Shown here piece by piece: positions 47,238-60,100 of a stretch of DNA of 64,000 bases; the first letter of the stretch is position 1; each line of letters opens with the position of its first letter. The notes beneath the pieces are model-generated. The model made no database searches and was not told where the DNA came from. It worked only from the letters and a program-made list of their open reading frames with translations. The DNA is taken from the NCBI RefSeq assembly GCF_947507565.1, contig NC_089188.1, forward strand, positions 248,001 to 312,000, read 5' to 3'. The DNA comes from Oscarella lobularis (lineage: Eukaryota; Porifera; Homoscleromorpha; Homosclerophorida; Oscarellidae). The translations under genes were made by a program, and so were the position numbers.

Positions 47238-49726
47238 TAGGGTCCCGTATCAAGTCTCGGACACCATCAAACCCCGGACAGCGTCTCGCGTTCCCTGACG
47301 ATCGAAGGCAGCCGCCGGTTGGCTGCGCTGGAAGCCTAGGCCATAACGTAGTTTTCCATGAATAAGGTACGTGGCGATCGCTCCGAGTAGAGGAGAGACA
47401 CGGCTTTGTTTGTTTTTTTAGGGTGTCATCTAACCTCGGACGGAGTAATCGTTTCCGGACAGAGGCTCTCTCTCGTAAATGGTAAGTTCTTGCCTAGGAA
47501 AGTTATACATCGATCGAAAGCGTGAACACTGCTCTATCGAATGCCATTTAGACTTTGCCGATACGCCAAACCACTGCCGAGGAAATGGCGTTTGAATAGA
47601 GCTACCTCAGGTATCAAAAGTCGGACACCTACTTTTATTTTTCAAGTGAATCTTTATTGTAGCTGTGGGTTAGAGATGCACAAGTATTTGCTAAACAACC
47701 CAAAGAACAGAAGAGGCTCTCGGAAACGACGTCAATCGTGCAAATCGAACAATGAGGCTCTCAGCAACGACCTCAGGCATTTAAAACTAAAGGTAAGGCT
47801 CTCGGAATCGGCCTTAGATCATTCAAACAAAAGATGAGGCTCTCGAAAGCGACCTCAAAAATCGCTGTAGTCAAAATCGCTGTCAATTTTCTTCCGCCGC
47901 TGCCTCTGAGATCGTATCGGTTGCCTTTTCTCAGCTTCATCTTTCTCTCGCAATATTTTTTCTTCTGCCGCTTTTTGCCTCGCCAATTTCCTCTCATTTA
48001 TAGCCTTTTTCTTTTCCTGTCTTTCTTGAGCTTTTGCCTCTATCACTGCCTTCCTCTCTGCCTTCTTTTCTATCTCATCTTTTTTCTTCTGTCTACTTTT
48101 TTGATATTGGCTTTGCTTGTCATAATTTTTGCCGTTGGGACACTTCTGCTGTCCTTTGAAGCTTTTGGATTTGGCAGGGCTGGCAGGCAAAGCAAGGCAG
48201 GCACGGCAGGTGGTTTGGAAAGAGGCTTTGCACTGGCGTGAGAGAGCACTTTCTTAGAAAATATTTTTTTTTCGTTGACGGGTCTTGGCTTGAGAACCCA
48301 CTTTGATTTGAGACTGGTTTCCGGGACAACAGGAGATGCTGGCAAGCTGAGATCTTTGACAGAGTTCAGCCACTTTTCATTNNNNNNNNNNNNNNNNNNN
48401 NNNNNNNNNNNNNNNNNNNNNNNNNNNNNNNNNNNNNNNNNNNNNNNNNNNNNNNNNNNNNNNNNNNNNNNNNNNNNNNNNNNNNNNNNNNNNNNNNNNN
48501 NNNNNNNNNNNNNNNNNNNNNNNNNNNNNNNNNNNNNNNNNNNNNNNNNNNNNNNNNNNNNNNNNNNNNNNNNNNNNNNNNGATACGAAAAGTGGCTGAA
48601 CTCTGTCAAAGATCTCAGCTTTTCAGCATCTCCTGTTTTCCCGGAAACCAGTCTCAAATCAAAGTGGGTTCTCAAGCCAAGACCCGTCAACGAAAAAAAA
48701 ATATTTTCTAAGAAAGTGCTCTCTCACGCCAGTGCAAAGCCTCTTTCCAAACCACCTGCCGTGCCTGCCTTGCTTTGCCTGCCAGCCCTGCCAAATCCAA
48801 AAGCTTCAAAGGACAGCAGAAGTGTCCCAACGGCAAAAATTATGACAAGCAAAGCCAATATCAAAAAGTAGACAGAAGAAAAAAGATGAGATAGAAAAGA
48901 AGGCAGAGAGGAAGGCAGTGATAGAGGCAAAAGCTCAAGAAAGACAGGAAAAGAAAAAGGCTATAAATGAGAGGAAATTGGCGAGGCAAAAAGCGGCAGA
49001 AGAAAAAATATTGCGAGAGAAAGATGAAGCTGAGAAAAGGCAACCGATACGATCTCAGAGGCAGCGGCGGAAGAAAATTGACAGCGATTTTGACTACAGC
49101 GATTTTTGAGGTCGCTTTCGAGAGCCTCATCTTTTGTTTGAATGATCTAAGGCCGATTCCGAGAGCCTTACCTTTAGTTTTAAATGCCTGAGGTCGTTGC
49201 TGAGAGCCTCATTGTTCGATTTGCACGATTGACGTCGTTTCCGAGAGCCTCTTCTGTTCTTTGGGTTGTTTAGCAAATACTTGTGCATCTCTAACCCACA
49301 GCTACAATAAAGATTCACTTGAAAAATAAAAGTAGGTGTCCGACTTTTGATACCTGAGGTAGCTCTATTCAAACGCCATTTCCTCGGCAGTGGTTTGGCG
49401 TATCGGCAAAGTCTAAATGGCATTCGATAGAGCAGTGTTCACGCTTTCGATCGATGTATAACTTTCCTAGGCAAGAACTTACCATTTACGAGAGAGAGCC
49501 TCTGTCCGGAAACGATTACTCCGTCCGAGGTTAGATGAGACCCTAAAAAAACAAACAAAGCCGTGTCTCTCCTCTACTCGGAGCGATCGCCACGTACCTT
49601 ATTCATGGAAAACTACGTTATGGCCTAGGCTTCCAGCGCAGCCAACCGGCGGCTGCCTTCGATCGTCAGGGAACGCGAGACGCTGTCCGGGGTTTGATGG
49701 TGTCCGAGACCTGATACGGGACCCTA
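47238..49726. mobile_element. Palindromic DNA element around an assembly gap, TA-flanked, pogo/Tc1-like by its tail
   Basis: Arms 47238-48381 and 48582-49726 are inverted copies, nearly identical, with ends TAGGGTCCCGTATCA and its complement. The TA at each end would fit a TA target duplication. Flanks 47225 and 49727 are the two halves of one sequence that is continuous upstream of gene A, so this is a single insertion. Each arm carries an open frame running outward from the gap (RPVNEKKIFSKK... then a Lys/Glu/Arg-rich stretch ending DSDFDYSDF), recalling the charged C-termini of pogo-type transposases. No DDE catalytic region is visible; it may lie in the gap. Confidence 0.7.
48382..48581. 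other. Assembly gap (200 N)
   Basis: Exactly 200 N at the centre of the palindrome. The round number marks a scaffold gap of unknown size. Confidence 0.98.
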
Positions 49727-51848
49727 CCCTTCGATGACTATTGCATTACCCGGATAAAGACACGTCTCAGAATGTTCATCGAGTTTCTTCGTAAAAGGCA
49801 GCGCTTCTACAACCAGTGTTTCCAATTTAGGTCTCTACACTGCGTCTGCGTTACACTCATCTAGCTGTAAGGCTTCGTTTTGAAGTATTTTCCGTGAAAA
49901 CGGCTGCCTTCGATCGATCAGGTCACGATTTCGAACCAGCTCCTCGTTAGTAATCTGAACGACTTTACTTTCCCTAATTAGCAAAGTGCGGCCCAAACCG
50001 TCGTGCTTGCCACAGTATATGCAACGATCGATGTTGCAATTATTTGAACTTCCAGCTAGTAGCTATAGTAGCGGAGTCGATCGAAGTTGATCTCAGTCAG
50101 CTCAGTTTAGTTAGTCTTTTCTAGTCTCTTAATGAGGGAGCAGATCACCATGCAATGCAGTATACTGTACATGAGGTAATTATAACTTTACCATAGCTTG
50201 TCCCGTACGTAAATAAAGAGACGTCCGAATCTATAGCAATCGAAAAGTGAGAGAGACTTCGAATTAGAGCCGGCAAGAAATGCTAGAAATGATATAAGTG
50301 CATGAGGCTATAGCAGTATAGTACGATCAACATCTAAAGTGCGCCAAAAATGGGTTGTTAATTAAATTTTTGTTATTTTCGATGCATTTTTCACTAAAGA
50401 AGTGCCCAGCGTGCAAAAAAGAGAATCGGTAGACCCGACGAGTTGTTGATTATATACCCGATGTCGTACGTTGTATCCATTGTTCACTGTATAAACAAAC
50501 AGAAGGAAAGAGTGAACGACGTCTAGAGACTTAGAAAGGCTAGGGAGAAGAGAAATGGCGCAATGCATGTCGAGGTTACGCGAAACGATTTTACCATTAT
50601 ATCATAGACATGACGGAGATAATCCTCATTACGTAATAACTAACCTTTGACTTTATTGGCGTCGCGACGTTTTTTGGAATTTCTAGTGTGATGACGCGAA
50701 GAAACTTCTCGTAGACACGGAATTGGAACAAGCGACGATTTTGCGGTATACGTACTTTGCGCTCGATTTCTGAGAACGGGTTCGCAGGGGCGGAGCGCGG
50801 CGCGGATTGGATAGCACGTGGGCGTCTCTGAAGACGTTTCGAATTACGTTTCTCTCAAAGGACCTCGCTTTGGCAATCATATATTTCATCTATATAAAAA
50901 AAAGCTACCTTTTCGTCGTCTGAGCTGGAAATAATTTAATTCTTTAGGTATGTAGTCGTGACCGCGGGGTGTACCTGTATATGAGTCTGGCTCTATTGCG
51001 TCACTCTTTTTCGCACATCAGAAAGTTCGCAATCTGGTTCTGGTTCCAGTTCCTTTACTTTTTTTCCCCCCCCAAAACAATTTCGAGGTAAGAAGGTGTA
51101 GAGAGAGAGTGGGCTGTGGAACCAACGACGCCCACTTTTTCTGCTAACTCATTATCTGCGTAATAAATTAAGTATTATATCATACGTTACGCTTGCATCC
51201 GACTCTTGTACATGATGTAATGCACTGTTTTCGCCGCAGTCATCACAGTGTTTGCCGTCGGGCTCCTATAAATATGAAGGAAACTCGCAACTTTTCCATC
51301 AGTTCCTCAATAGTTATCCGACAAGAAGCAGCAGCAGCAGCAGCTTGAAAACAAATTATGATGATGTCTCTTCACGTTATTGCCACGTTCGTTTGGATTG
51401 TCTTCTATTCTGTGTTTACGCTCATGATACCCTCCACGGCCTTCCCACTTCAAAACGATTTACCCTTCACGGCCTCTCCACTTACGCCTAACTTAACATC
51501 ACGTGATTGATTGAAACACCTCCTAGTCACGTGTCGAGCAGAAAAGTAAAGTGCACCGTACTAGTGCGAAAAAGTGACTTTATTTCCTTATGCCGACTTC
51601 TGTGCATGATCCGGCGCGAAGCCCCAAAGAAACATGCATGTCAAGAACAACGAACGTTGTAGGCGACGAGGCGGAGTCACGTGAGCTATATAACTAATGC
51701 ATATATACCTCTAATCGACACCTGATCGGATAGCAAAAGGAAGTTCTTCGTAGCCACCGATCGCGAACAATTATCTAAAAATACGAGGCCAGTATCCATT
51801 CATCGCAGCCACGTACTTACCCGAAAAGACGAAAGAAGAGCACGTCTG
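49727..51848. other. Intergenic, no supported gene
   Basis: Bases 49727-49960 resume the flank shared with gene A (ACCCGGATAA, GGCAGCGCTTCT, CACGATTTCGAACCAG). After that only short chance frames appear. Confidence 0.45.
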
Positions 51849-52175
51849 TGTTAGAGTGACCCAGGTCGCACCACGTGGAGGTCCAGACGCTTCGCAACCC
51901 AGCCGACCCTCACCAACGGCGTGAATTGGATCAGAATCCACCATAAGTGAGCCTCCGAGGTTCGTTGCCCCCTCGGGAGACGGCTATCGCCAACGCCGAA
52001 GAGGCCCGCAGGTATTGTGCTCGACGTGGAGGAGAGCCGGCCAACGTCGACGCTGTCCCCTTTTACACAGTAGAATAAATCTACGGTGAAACGGAGCGAG
52101 TTGAAGCGCTCAACCGTCGAAAAGACGGCGGCACTCCGATCCGGAAGCCCCTAGAGGTCTTAGGGTTGTGCCTCT
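51849..52175 (+). other. GC-rich LTR-like or structured segment, uncertain
   Basis: A stretch of higher GC content than its flanks starts TGTTAGAGTGACC, contains AATAAA (within GTAGAATAAATC) and ends near CCTCTAATCA, so it loosely fits a solo LTR (TG...CA). No convincing target duplication was found. Confidence 0.2.
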
Positions 52176-53340
52176 AATCACTTCCAGATCGTTGCTCCGG
52201 GACGATTGCGTCGGTCGAATCGATGGCCCCTCTGGCTCCCTGTCTTCCAACGACTCACAGAGCGTACGAGCGAGTTCTCAAGCGACGGGGTTACGTAAAG
52301 AGGGAGAGCGTCGTGCACAAGTTTATGTAGCTCGTTCACGAACGATGGCACGCGGACTCTTCTCTGATTGGACAACGGGTGTGCGTAATTAGCCGCAACG
52401 ACGTCACGAGAGACAGCGTTGCTTTTTGCACCTCTACGCGCAACCAAAAAAGGTAATACTTGGAGTGATCGTGCGCGTCCAGCGTTTTTCCCAAAAGAAA
52501 AGGGAACTAGAGACGAACACGTGCACATGCACGTGCATGGTTGCCGGATGTGACGTGCTTCGTTCACGTTCACTAAACGCGACGAAAACGCGACGAAAAC
52601 GCGACGAAGCGCGACCAAAAACGTTCAAACGCCTTCGATTGAGATGGCTTTCCGAAAAGAACGCGCGAACTCGATCGATTCTAGAGGATTCGCGATATAT
52701 CGAGCCGTAGCTTCGTGCAATTTTAGTTCTGGGGATCACAGTCGATAGAAAGAGCACAATTTCGTTGTATTTGCTCGAAGGAATGGAGAGGTACGCGTTC
52801 GCTCACCTGAATTTCGCAGAAATCGCTTCACTGTCCAATCTAAGGCACTTGGACGACGATTTCAGCTCATTTTAAACTACTTTTGGTCGCGAATACGTAA
52901 TCTACAATGCATAGAAATCGTACAGTGGAGAGAAGAGAATCGAGACGAGCACGCTAAGGTTCAAGATGGAGGGCGACGGAATTTATTCGTCTTTTCCCTG
53001 TTATTGACTGGTCAGATTATAGCTTCTGGCTTCCAAGCGCGCGACATTTGCGTGACTCTCATCGCTAGATATCTTTGGACGTGTTTGCATAACGCAATGG
53101 CGTCAAATGGGGCGACAAAGAGTAAGAGACGATGTCAGCAAAGCCTTCACACTACATTTCTTCTCAGAACAGGTTTCCTAAGGTGTTGAATGCTAAAGAG
53201 GAGCTCGACGGGCAGCAGTAAGCGATGCTCTAGTGTAGACTACGGGGTCTCGTCATTCCTTTCTCATGCATCGTAGGCTTTTCTCCGTCGACGGAACGCA
53301 AGCGTAGGGCATGTCAAGTTTTAGCTAGACGTATACGTCT
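52176..53340. other. Intergenic upstream of RTK C, no supported gene
   Basis: Overlapping frames on both strands at 52160-52760 have no domain features. A three-copy CGCGACGAAAA repeat lies at 52577-52612. I see nothing else firm. Confidence 0.4.
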
Positions 53341-53420
53341 GTGCGACGTTCACAGCATCCGCTGCGGGCAAAAAGTCGCGTGACGCGGGTGGAGATGAGC
53401 CCTCAAAAGAGGCCTCTCCA
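53341..53420 (-). promoter_or_regulatory. RTK-upstream module core, copy R4 (gene C)
   Basis: Read on the minus strand it gives GAGGCCTCTTTTGAGG, then a CACCC block, CCCGCAGCGGATG and CTGTGAACGTCGC, in the order seen at the start of R2 and R3. Because gene C is on the plus strand, the orientation relative to the gene is the same as for A and B. Confidence 0.6.
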
Positions 53421-53734
53421 AATTTTCTCGAATTGTTTCTTACGTAGCTGTCTCAAGAGCGATATGGCATTCCTCTACGAAGAGTTTAATTTTTGCTGAA
53501 ATTCTACCAATTGACGTAGCCACGTCTCGATCTAGCAGTGACTGCGCAGGTATCGTCTCTAGCATTGACAAAATCGCCTGTTTTCAGTGAAGGTGTCGAC
53601 CCTGGTTAGACCCACACGAACCATAGATATAGTATAGCATGGACTTGCAAAGACTCTGCAGTGTGGCGGTTGAAGCGTGGATATGCAATTACGTCTAGAC
53701 TTTCAGGCGGTTCCGACTCGTTCCATTTGGCGAC

Positions 53735-54050
53735 TTCAATCGCTGTACGGGGGGCGGTATTGGTCGCAAATAGAACATAAACCTGTGCAGGTGGCTGAGA
53801 CGGAAGTGAAGGAAGTTGACTCAGCATTACCGTGGATTCGTAAAAAAAATAGATATGGTGCATCAGGAAATTAGGGAATCCCTTTCAAGGTGTCGAGCGC
53901 TGCACGGGGTGGCATATTGGCGTGACTAAAACATAAACCTGTGCAGGTGGCTCAAGTGGAAGTGAAGGAAGTTAACTAACTCAGCATTCGCAAAAAAAAT
54001 GGATAGGGTGTATCAGGAAATTAGGGAATCCCTTTCATAGAGTCGAAGAG
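53735..54050 (+). repeat. Two-copy tandem duplication upstream of RTK C
   Basis: Copies at about 53735-53895 and 53911-54050 share ACATAAACCTGTGCAGGTGG, GGAAGTGAAGGAAGTT and CAGGAAATTAGGGAATCCC. The unit is about 165 bases. Confidence 0.8.
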
Positions 54051-54163
54051 CGTTCGTGATTGGCTAACTACGACGTCATGGGACTTCGGATAAATGAATA
54101 CAGGTGCGCTGACTCACCCTAAAGTTATCAGTCGATCGGTGCCACCCTCACCGGCCGCATGCC

Positions 54164-57100
54164 ATGGCGTCCTTCTTCCTTTGTACTGTAACTTTCCTTT
54201 ATCAGGTTGGGTTGTGTCACCTGTCAGATTTTCCGCATTACGGATACAAAGTGAAAGGTAGGAGAAAAGTTACTATAGACCCTCGTCGTCCCTCGTAGCT
54301 CGAACACCGAGCAGTCTCCGAGTAGCTTAGGGTGTCTAAGTCTGGTATAGTCAAAGTCGCAAGATATGTCGGTCGGTGCATGACGAAATGGGTTGGCGTG
54401 GTTGTGGCGATGCAAGTATGTTTTTCTGTCTTCCAGCTGGGTCAGTAGAGATCTTTGTTATACGTACGGGAGAAGCGTTAATTAATGCGATAATATTTAG
54501 GCATCAGGAGACGGGCTTTTGATAGTACTGCATGCATTGGCCCCTATGAATTGATCATGCTTTTTACAAAATCATGTCGAAAGCCCAGTCAATTTTTTAG
54601 ACGACGCTCTAAAATCAATTGTTATACGTTTTATTTCTGACGTACACCCCTTGCTCAGTTGTCTCATCTGACTACGTTACCCCTAAAAGCACACAATTGA
54701 GCGCTGGATTCATGAGTACCAGTACTATTTTACAAGTACGCGAAAGTTGTTAAGCAAAATTTCATTCAACGCGCTTTTACAACCGCTATAGGTGTAAGAA
54801 GTCTTTTATGTTTTTTCGACGGTGACTAGTATTCATAATTACAGCAGCAGCAGCTATTCACGCAAAACCAATTCACTATTGAAATATAGTTATTTTAGGC
54901 GAAGATGAAATTGTGACATTTTCAAGTTTCTTTTCTCTCCAAGTCGGCGAATGGACGAGTCCGCAGATTATGTCGCAATGCACTGGGCATGTTTCCAACG
55001 CCCTTAGCAGGTGCGACTTTTGTTCCTAAATTTTATTTCTGCGGTAGAAAGTGCTTCTATAGAAAGGGTCAGTGCTCTGGACCTGGCTTTCGTCGACTTG
55101 AAGAGTCCACTGTTTTATTATTTGAAGTACTTCAAAAAAATAAAGTCTTAGAAACAGTCTTACAGGCTTAAATTCTTACCTGTCAATCTCAGTTTTTGTT
55201 GAAATGCTTTCGAGATCGTGATGACGGCAAGCCCGTTGGTGAGGCAACGGCATCTTCTCATTTTTCTACGTACACGGAAATAAGCGCTGTTCGTGCGAAA
55301 TTTCAAAGTGAAGGCTTAATTAAGGAATTGGTTTATGTATGATGCTGAACTAATTTTAGGTTCAAACGTTGATCTGGTTTCTTGCATATTTACATTTCGT
55401 GGTATCTTTCTGCTTATCGTCATTGCCGTTTTCCTTTCTGTTTACATTCATCTTTTCTCGAACTATGATCGTTTGACCTGTTCAGCCCAACTCAGACGAC
55501 GCCCATGTCATCGATTCGTGATTCTTCCATTTCAAGGCCTCCAACTACTGGTCGCCGTCATTGTTTTGGCAATGGCATTCGCAAAGCCTGCTCAAGCGCA
55601 AAACGGTGAGATTATGTTGAGTTGTGCGCGTCTACTTTTTTGGACATTGCTGTGTTTAATAATCCTTTTTTAATTCGTACATGGAAATTGAGTATCCGGA
55701 GCCTTTTGCGTTTTGCTCTTGCATACTACAGTGTACAGTAGTTGAGAACGTAATATCTATATACTGTGTATACAAATAAGAGGAAGTGTACGGAGCATGT
55801 CCCCAACGAAAACGACCTAGCAAAAAGAGTCACTATACTTTATGCTACCTGATTAAACGTCCATTTTAGGTTGTGAACCTGGTTGGATCCCTTATGCTTC
55901 TTCTTTGTGTCTCAAGATTTCAAAGGAGCTTTTGACCTGGCGACAAGCAGAAGACGCGTGCTCTTCACAAGGAGCTCACCTCTTGTCGATCGATAGAGAA
56001 CACAAGGATTTTTCGCGTTACCTATTTAGGCATTACAAATTGAAGAAGTTGTTCATCGGATTAATAGGCACTCCTGCGCCTAACGGCGCCTACACCTATC
56101 GTTGGTCCGACGGTTCGCCATTTGTGTATTCGAACTGGAATAATTTGAACTTTCACTGCAAAACGGAATTATGTGTCGCCGTCATTCCTCGATGGAGTGC
56201 AGCTTCTGCTTTTCATTATCGTATGAGTTGGTCTGTCGTATCCTGCTTGTCTCGAAACCGATTCATCTGTGAAAAACCGAGGAGTGGGTTTAGTTATTGT
56301 TTTCGAAGCTTTATGAAGATAATGTATGCTTTTGTCGCAGATCGCGTCAAAACCGACGTTCGACTTGTCGACGGCGTGACTCCGAATCGCGGCCGCCTTG
56401 AGATTTTTGTAGATGGTGAGTGGAGCCGCGTCTGCATAGGGTCAAATCGTATGCGAACGGCGTTCGCAGTTTGTCAACATTTGAATTACCGAAGTCCTTT
56501 GTTTGTCCGAGCGTTGAACCGCTCCACCGAGGAAATGAGAAAAAATTTCTCGCACATTGTTGAATGTACGTGGAATGAGGCTCTCAGCTGCACGTATGAT
56601 AGAGCCACTTGCGAAGTGGAGATATTTTTATCATGTCAGTCCGCTCGAACCCGTTCAATTAGAGTACGGCTTGTAGGGGGCAAATGGAGCCGAAACGGAT
56701 TACTGGAGGTTTCTACTGATTGGAGTTGGAAGAAAGTTTGCGGCCTTGACAAAGGCGTACTATCAAAACTACCTAATGCTACTTGTAGGCATTTGGGATT
56801 CGATTATGGATTGATGAGTTTCATTCCTGCTTCTAACAGTTGGGGTGATTCTAAAACGTTTTACGGTCTCTGCATGTCAAATTCAATTGAAAAATGCAGT
56901 TTTAAGAGGTTTTTCAACCGCTGTTTTCACTACATTAGGGTCGAATGCTTTAGATCAAAATGGCAAGTAAGGCTTGTGAATACCGTTCATAATGTGCGAG
57001 AGGCAGAGGGAACAATTCAAGTTTTTGTCTTCAACAATTGGGAATTTGTCTGTGAAGACAACTGGAACATTAATGCAGCTCAAGTGGTTTGCAGCGAGTT

Positions 57101-60100
57101 AGGCTATAAGAAGGCAATCTCGGCGAAAAGAAACTCTGAATTAACTAAGCAGTCTCCGTTGAAAGTGCTTTGTCACGGAAGCGAAACAGCTCTTAGACGC
57201 TGTACGCACTTTGAATCTATATCCCGTCACCCATGCAGAACTGCTGGACTTGTTTGCAAAGAAAAAGAATGTAAGGAGAGCGATTTTTTTCCTTTTTTCA
57301 ATAAATTTGGAGTATACTTATTTATAGATTGCCCATTAGGGTGGTTTTTGTTTGCCGACTACTGTTACACTGTTTCCTATCGCAGGCCCAGTAACGGCAA
57401 AGTAATCGAAAGTGGAGGATGTGGTCCTGTCAATAGTGTTAGCATTAGCAGTCCTCACGAACAGGCTTTCGTGCTGTCTCTTCTTGCTGACATTAAAAAA
57501 GATGTTTGGATTGGCTTGAAGAGGCAAGGTGGAGAAGTATTCAAATGGAATAACCAGGAACCTCTAAGGTTCCTATGTTTGGACTTAACGGCATTTTCTT
57601 TCTTACTTTGCGTCCTTAGGTATGTCTTGTGGGCTATTGGAGAACCGAAAACCGTTCATAGGTGCGTTGTGATTGACCCTCTCGATGGCTACTGGAAAAC
57701 GGCCGATTGTTTGGTTAGAAGACGAATAGTATGCAAAGTTGCTCTTGGTAAGATGTTCAACTTGATTTTTGAACATACCGCATGACACGTCATTTTTTTG
57801 TTTTGTTTTCTAGTCAACGTTAGTAGAGAAATCCGTGAAGCTACGGATTTGTCAGCAACAGGTTTGTGTGGAGAGCACGAACTCTACTTCAAAAATGCGT
57901 GCTATTATTGGTCTAAGGAAGACATTGAGCTGCTCGTATCGCAAGAACGCGCTCATCAAATTTGCGAAAATCGTAATTCTAGTCTGGCTTCGATAAACAC
58001 TCTACACGAAAACGCTTTCATTGCAAAAGAAACGTCACCGGTTAAAGGATCGCTCTATTGGATTGGTTTAGTCTACAATCGTACCTCTGTCAAAAAAAGC
58101 TTTGAATGGCTTAGTGGGGCTTTGGTCAATTTCACCAAGTGGGCAATGTATGAGCCAGCGGTACAAAATAGAAACAGTCGGAGTTGTGTTTTGTTTGGAT
58201 CGAACGGGCAAGAGTTTGTTTGGTCTGTTTCAAACTGCTCTAAGAAGGCTGGATATATCTGCAAAAGTACATTAAGAAGCTACACAGTAAGGCCATTTTA
58301 AATAATTAATGATCATTTTTTATAGGAAATCTGAATAAATCAGATGAAAGTATATCAACTGTGTCTAAAACGCCAATTGGGTGTCAGTTCGTAAGATTTT
58401 ATTCTATGCCGAAATCAATCGATTCTTTAGATGCTTACCTATGTCAGAACGGTTGGACGCTGCTTGGCAACCGCTCTTGCTTCAAACGAGTTAACCAAAA
58501 GAAGACGTGGCAGGATTCGGTGACTGGCTGCGAGATAATGGGAGGTTCTCTCGCCAGAATTTTGTCTGTTCAAGAGCAAGATCGCCTTAACGCTAACATT
58601 CTCAACAGTGAAGAGGCTTGGATTGGACTTAATGACGTTTTCAATGAGGGCTTTTACGTTTGGAAAGACGGCTCGTCTTTAGTTTATGTGAACTGGGGTG
58701 CATCCGAAGCTGTGAAGAACGCTTCCTTACAAAGGGAACATGATTGTGTAGCTGCATCGAAAAGTTTTTGGGCAACAGCAAATTGCATAGAGAAAAAGCC
58801 CAGCGTTTGCTTTATCAGTGCAAGTCTAGGTATGTCAAGCGAGGCTAAGGAGCGTCTTTCACTGCGTGACGTCTATAGATTATGATGAGTGCTACAACAG
58901 CACAAACAATTGCCACGTGAACTCAACTTGTGAAAATACATTTTCTTCGTATAACTGCATCTGTAATCCTGGCTTTGCTGGCAGCGGGACAACATGCAAA
59001 GGTTAATTATTACTGAGCAAGTGCAAATTTTTACTTTTTCTTGGATTACAGATATCGACGAATGTGATCACATCTGTAACGATAAAAGTCAAAGATGCAT
59101 TAACACCGTTGGGTCATATGAGTGCGTTTGCGAAAATGGATATGCAGGCAATGGCAGTCACTGCGTTGATTTAAACGAGTGCAATTTGGCCAACGAATGT
59201 CATCCCCAGTCAAAATGCGTAAACGAAGACGGCTCTTACCGCTGCATGTGTCTACCTGGCTGGATAGGAAACGGTAGTTCTTGCGCTGACGTCAATGAGT
59301 GCGACACACTGAGCCCATGCCATATAAAAGCAAAGTGCAGAAATCAGATTGGTTCATTCGTGTGCTCTTGCCTGCATGGCTGGAAGGGAAACGGTTTTAT
59401 CTGCGACGACGTCAACGAATGTGACGTGAATAACTCATGCCATTCGAAAGCCACTTGCACAAATGAGGATGGCTCCTACTCATGTACTTGCCCTCGAGGC
59501 TGGACTGGAGATGGATTCACTTGCAACGACACTGATGAATGCTTCGTCGGAAAAACATGCCATCCTGGGGCAATGTGTAACAACACAGAAGGATCGTTTC
59601 AATGCCGGTGCAGCAGTGGTTATGCGGGCAATGGAACCCATTGCGAAGGTACCTAAATAAAATTCTTTAATACGTTTACTCTTTGTGAAAGTGGCAGTAT
59701 TGATTTTATTGTCTTGCAGTTGTTGCAGTCGCGTCGACATCTCTAACGATGATCATTTCGCCAGTCGTCGGCTCAATTACTTTGATCTTTTTTGCCGTTA
59801 TCATTTTTGTTGCCTATGCTCGACGCAGAGCTCAACGCTTCAGCTGGTCGCCCTTAGGATCTTTCTTCGCCGAGCCGCCCGACGAATGGGAAGTTAACCG
59901 TGGCGACATGACTCTGCTCGAAAAGCTGGGCGATGGCTTCTTTGGCGTTGTGCACAAGGCGTATCTTTTTCGCACTCCAAAGAGGAGCCTTTCGAGCCGC
60001 CTTTCGAGCCGTTTTTCGAGCCGACTTTTGATCCTTTCGAGCCAATCTCGAAAGGATTCGACTTTCTCTGCAAGTGAGAAGTCGGTTGTTGCTTGTAAAA

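Noticed and set aside
52178-52618. 146-residue minus-strand protein
   Set aside because: Overlapping frames on the plus strand, no domain, no splice-supported extension.
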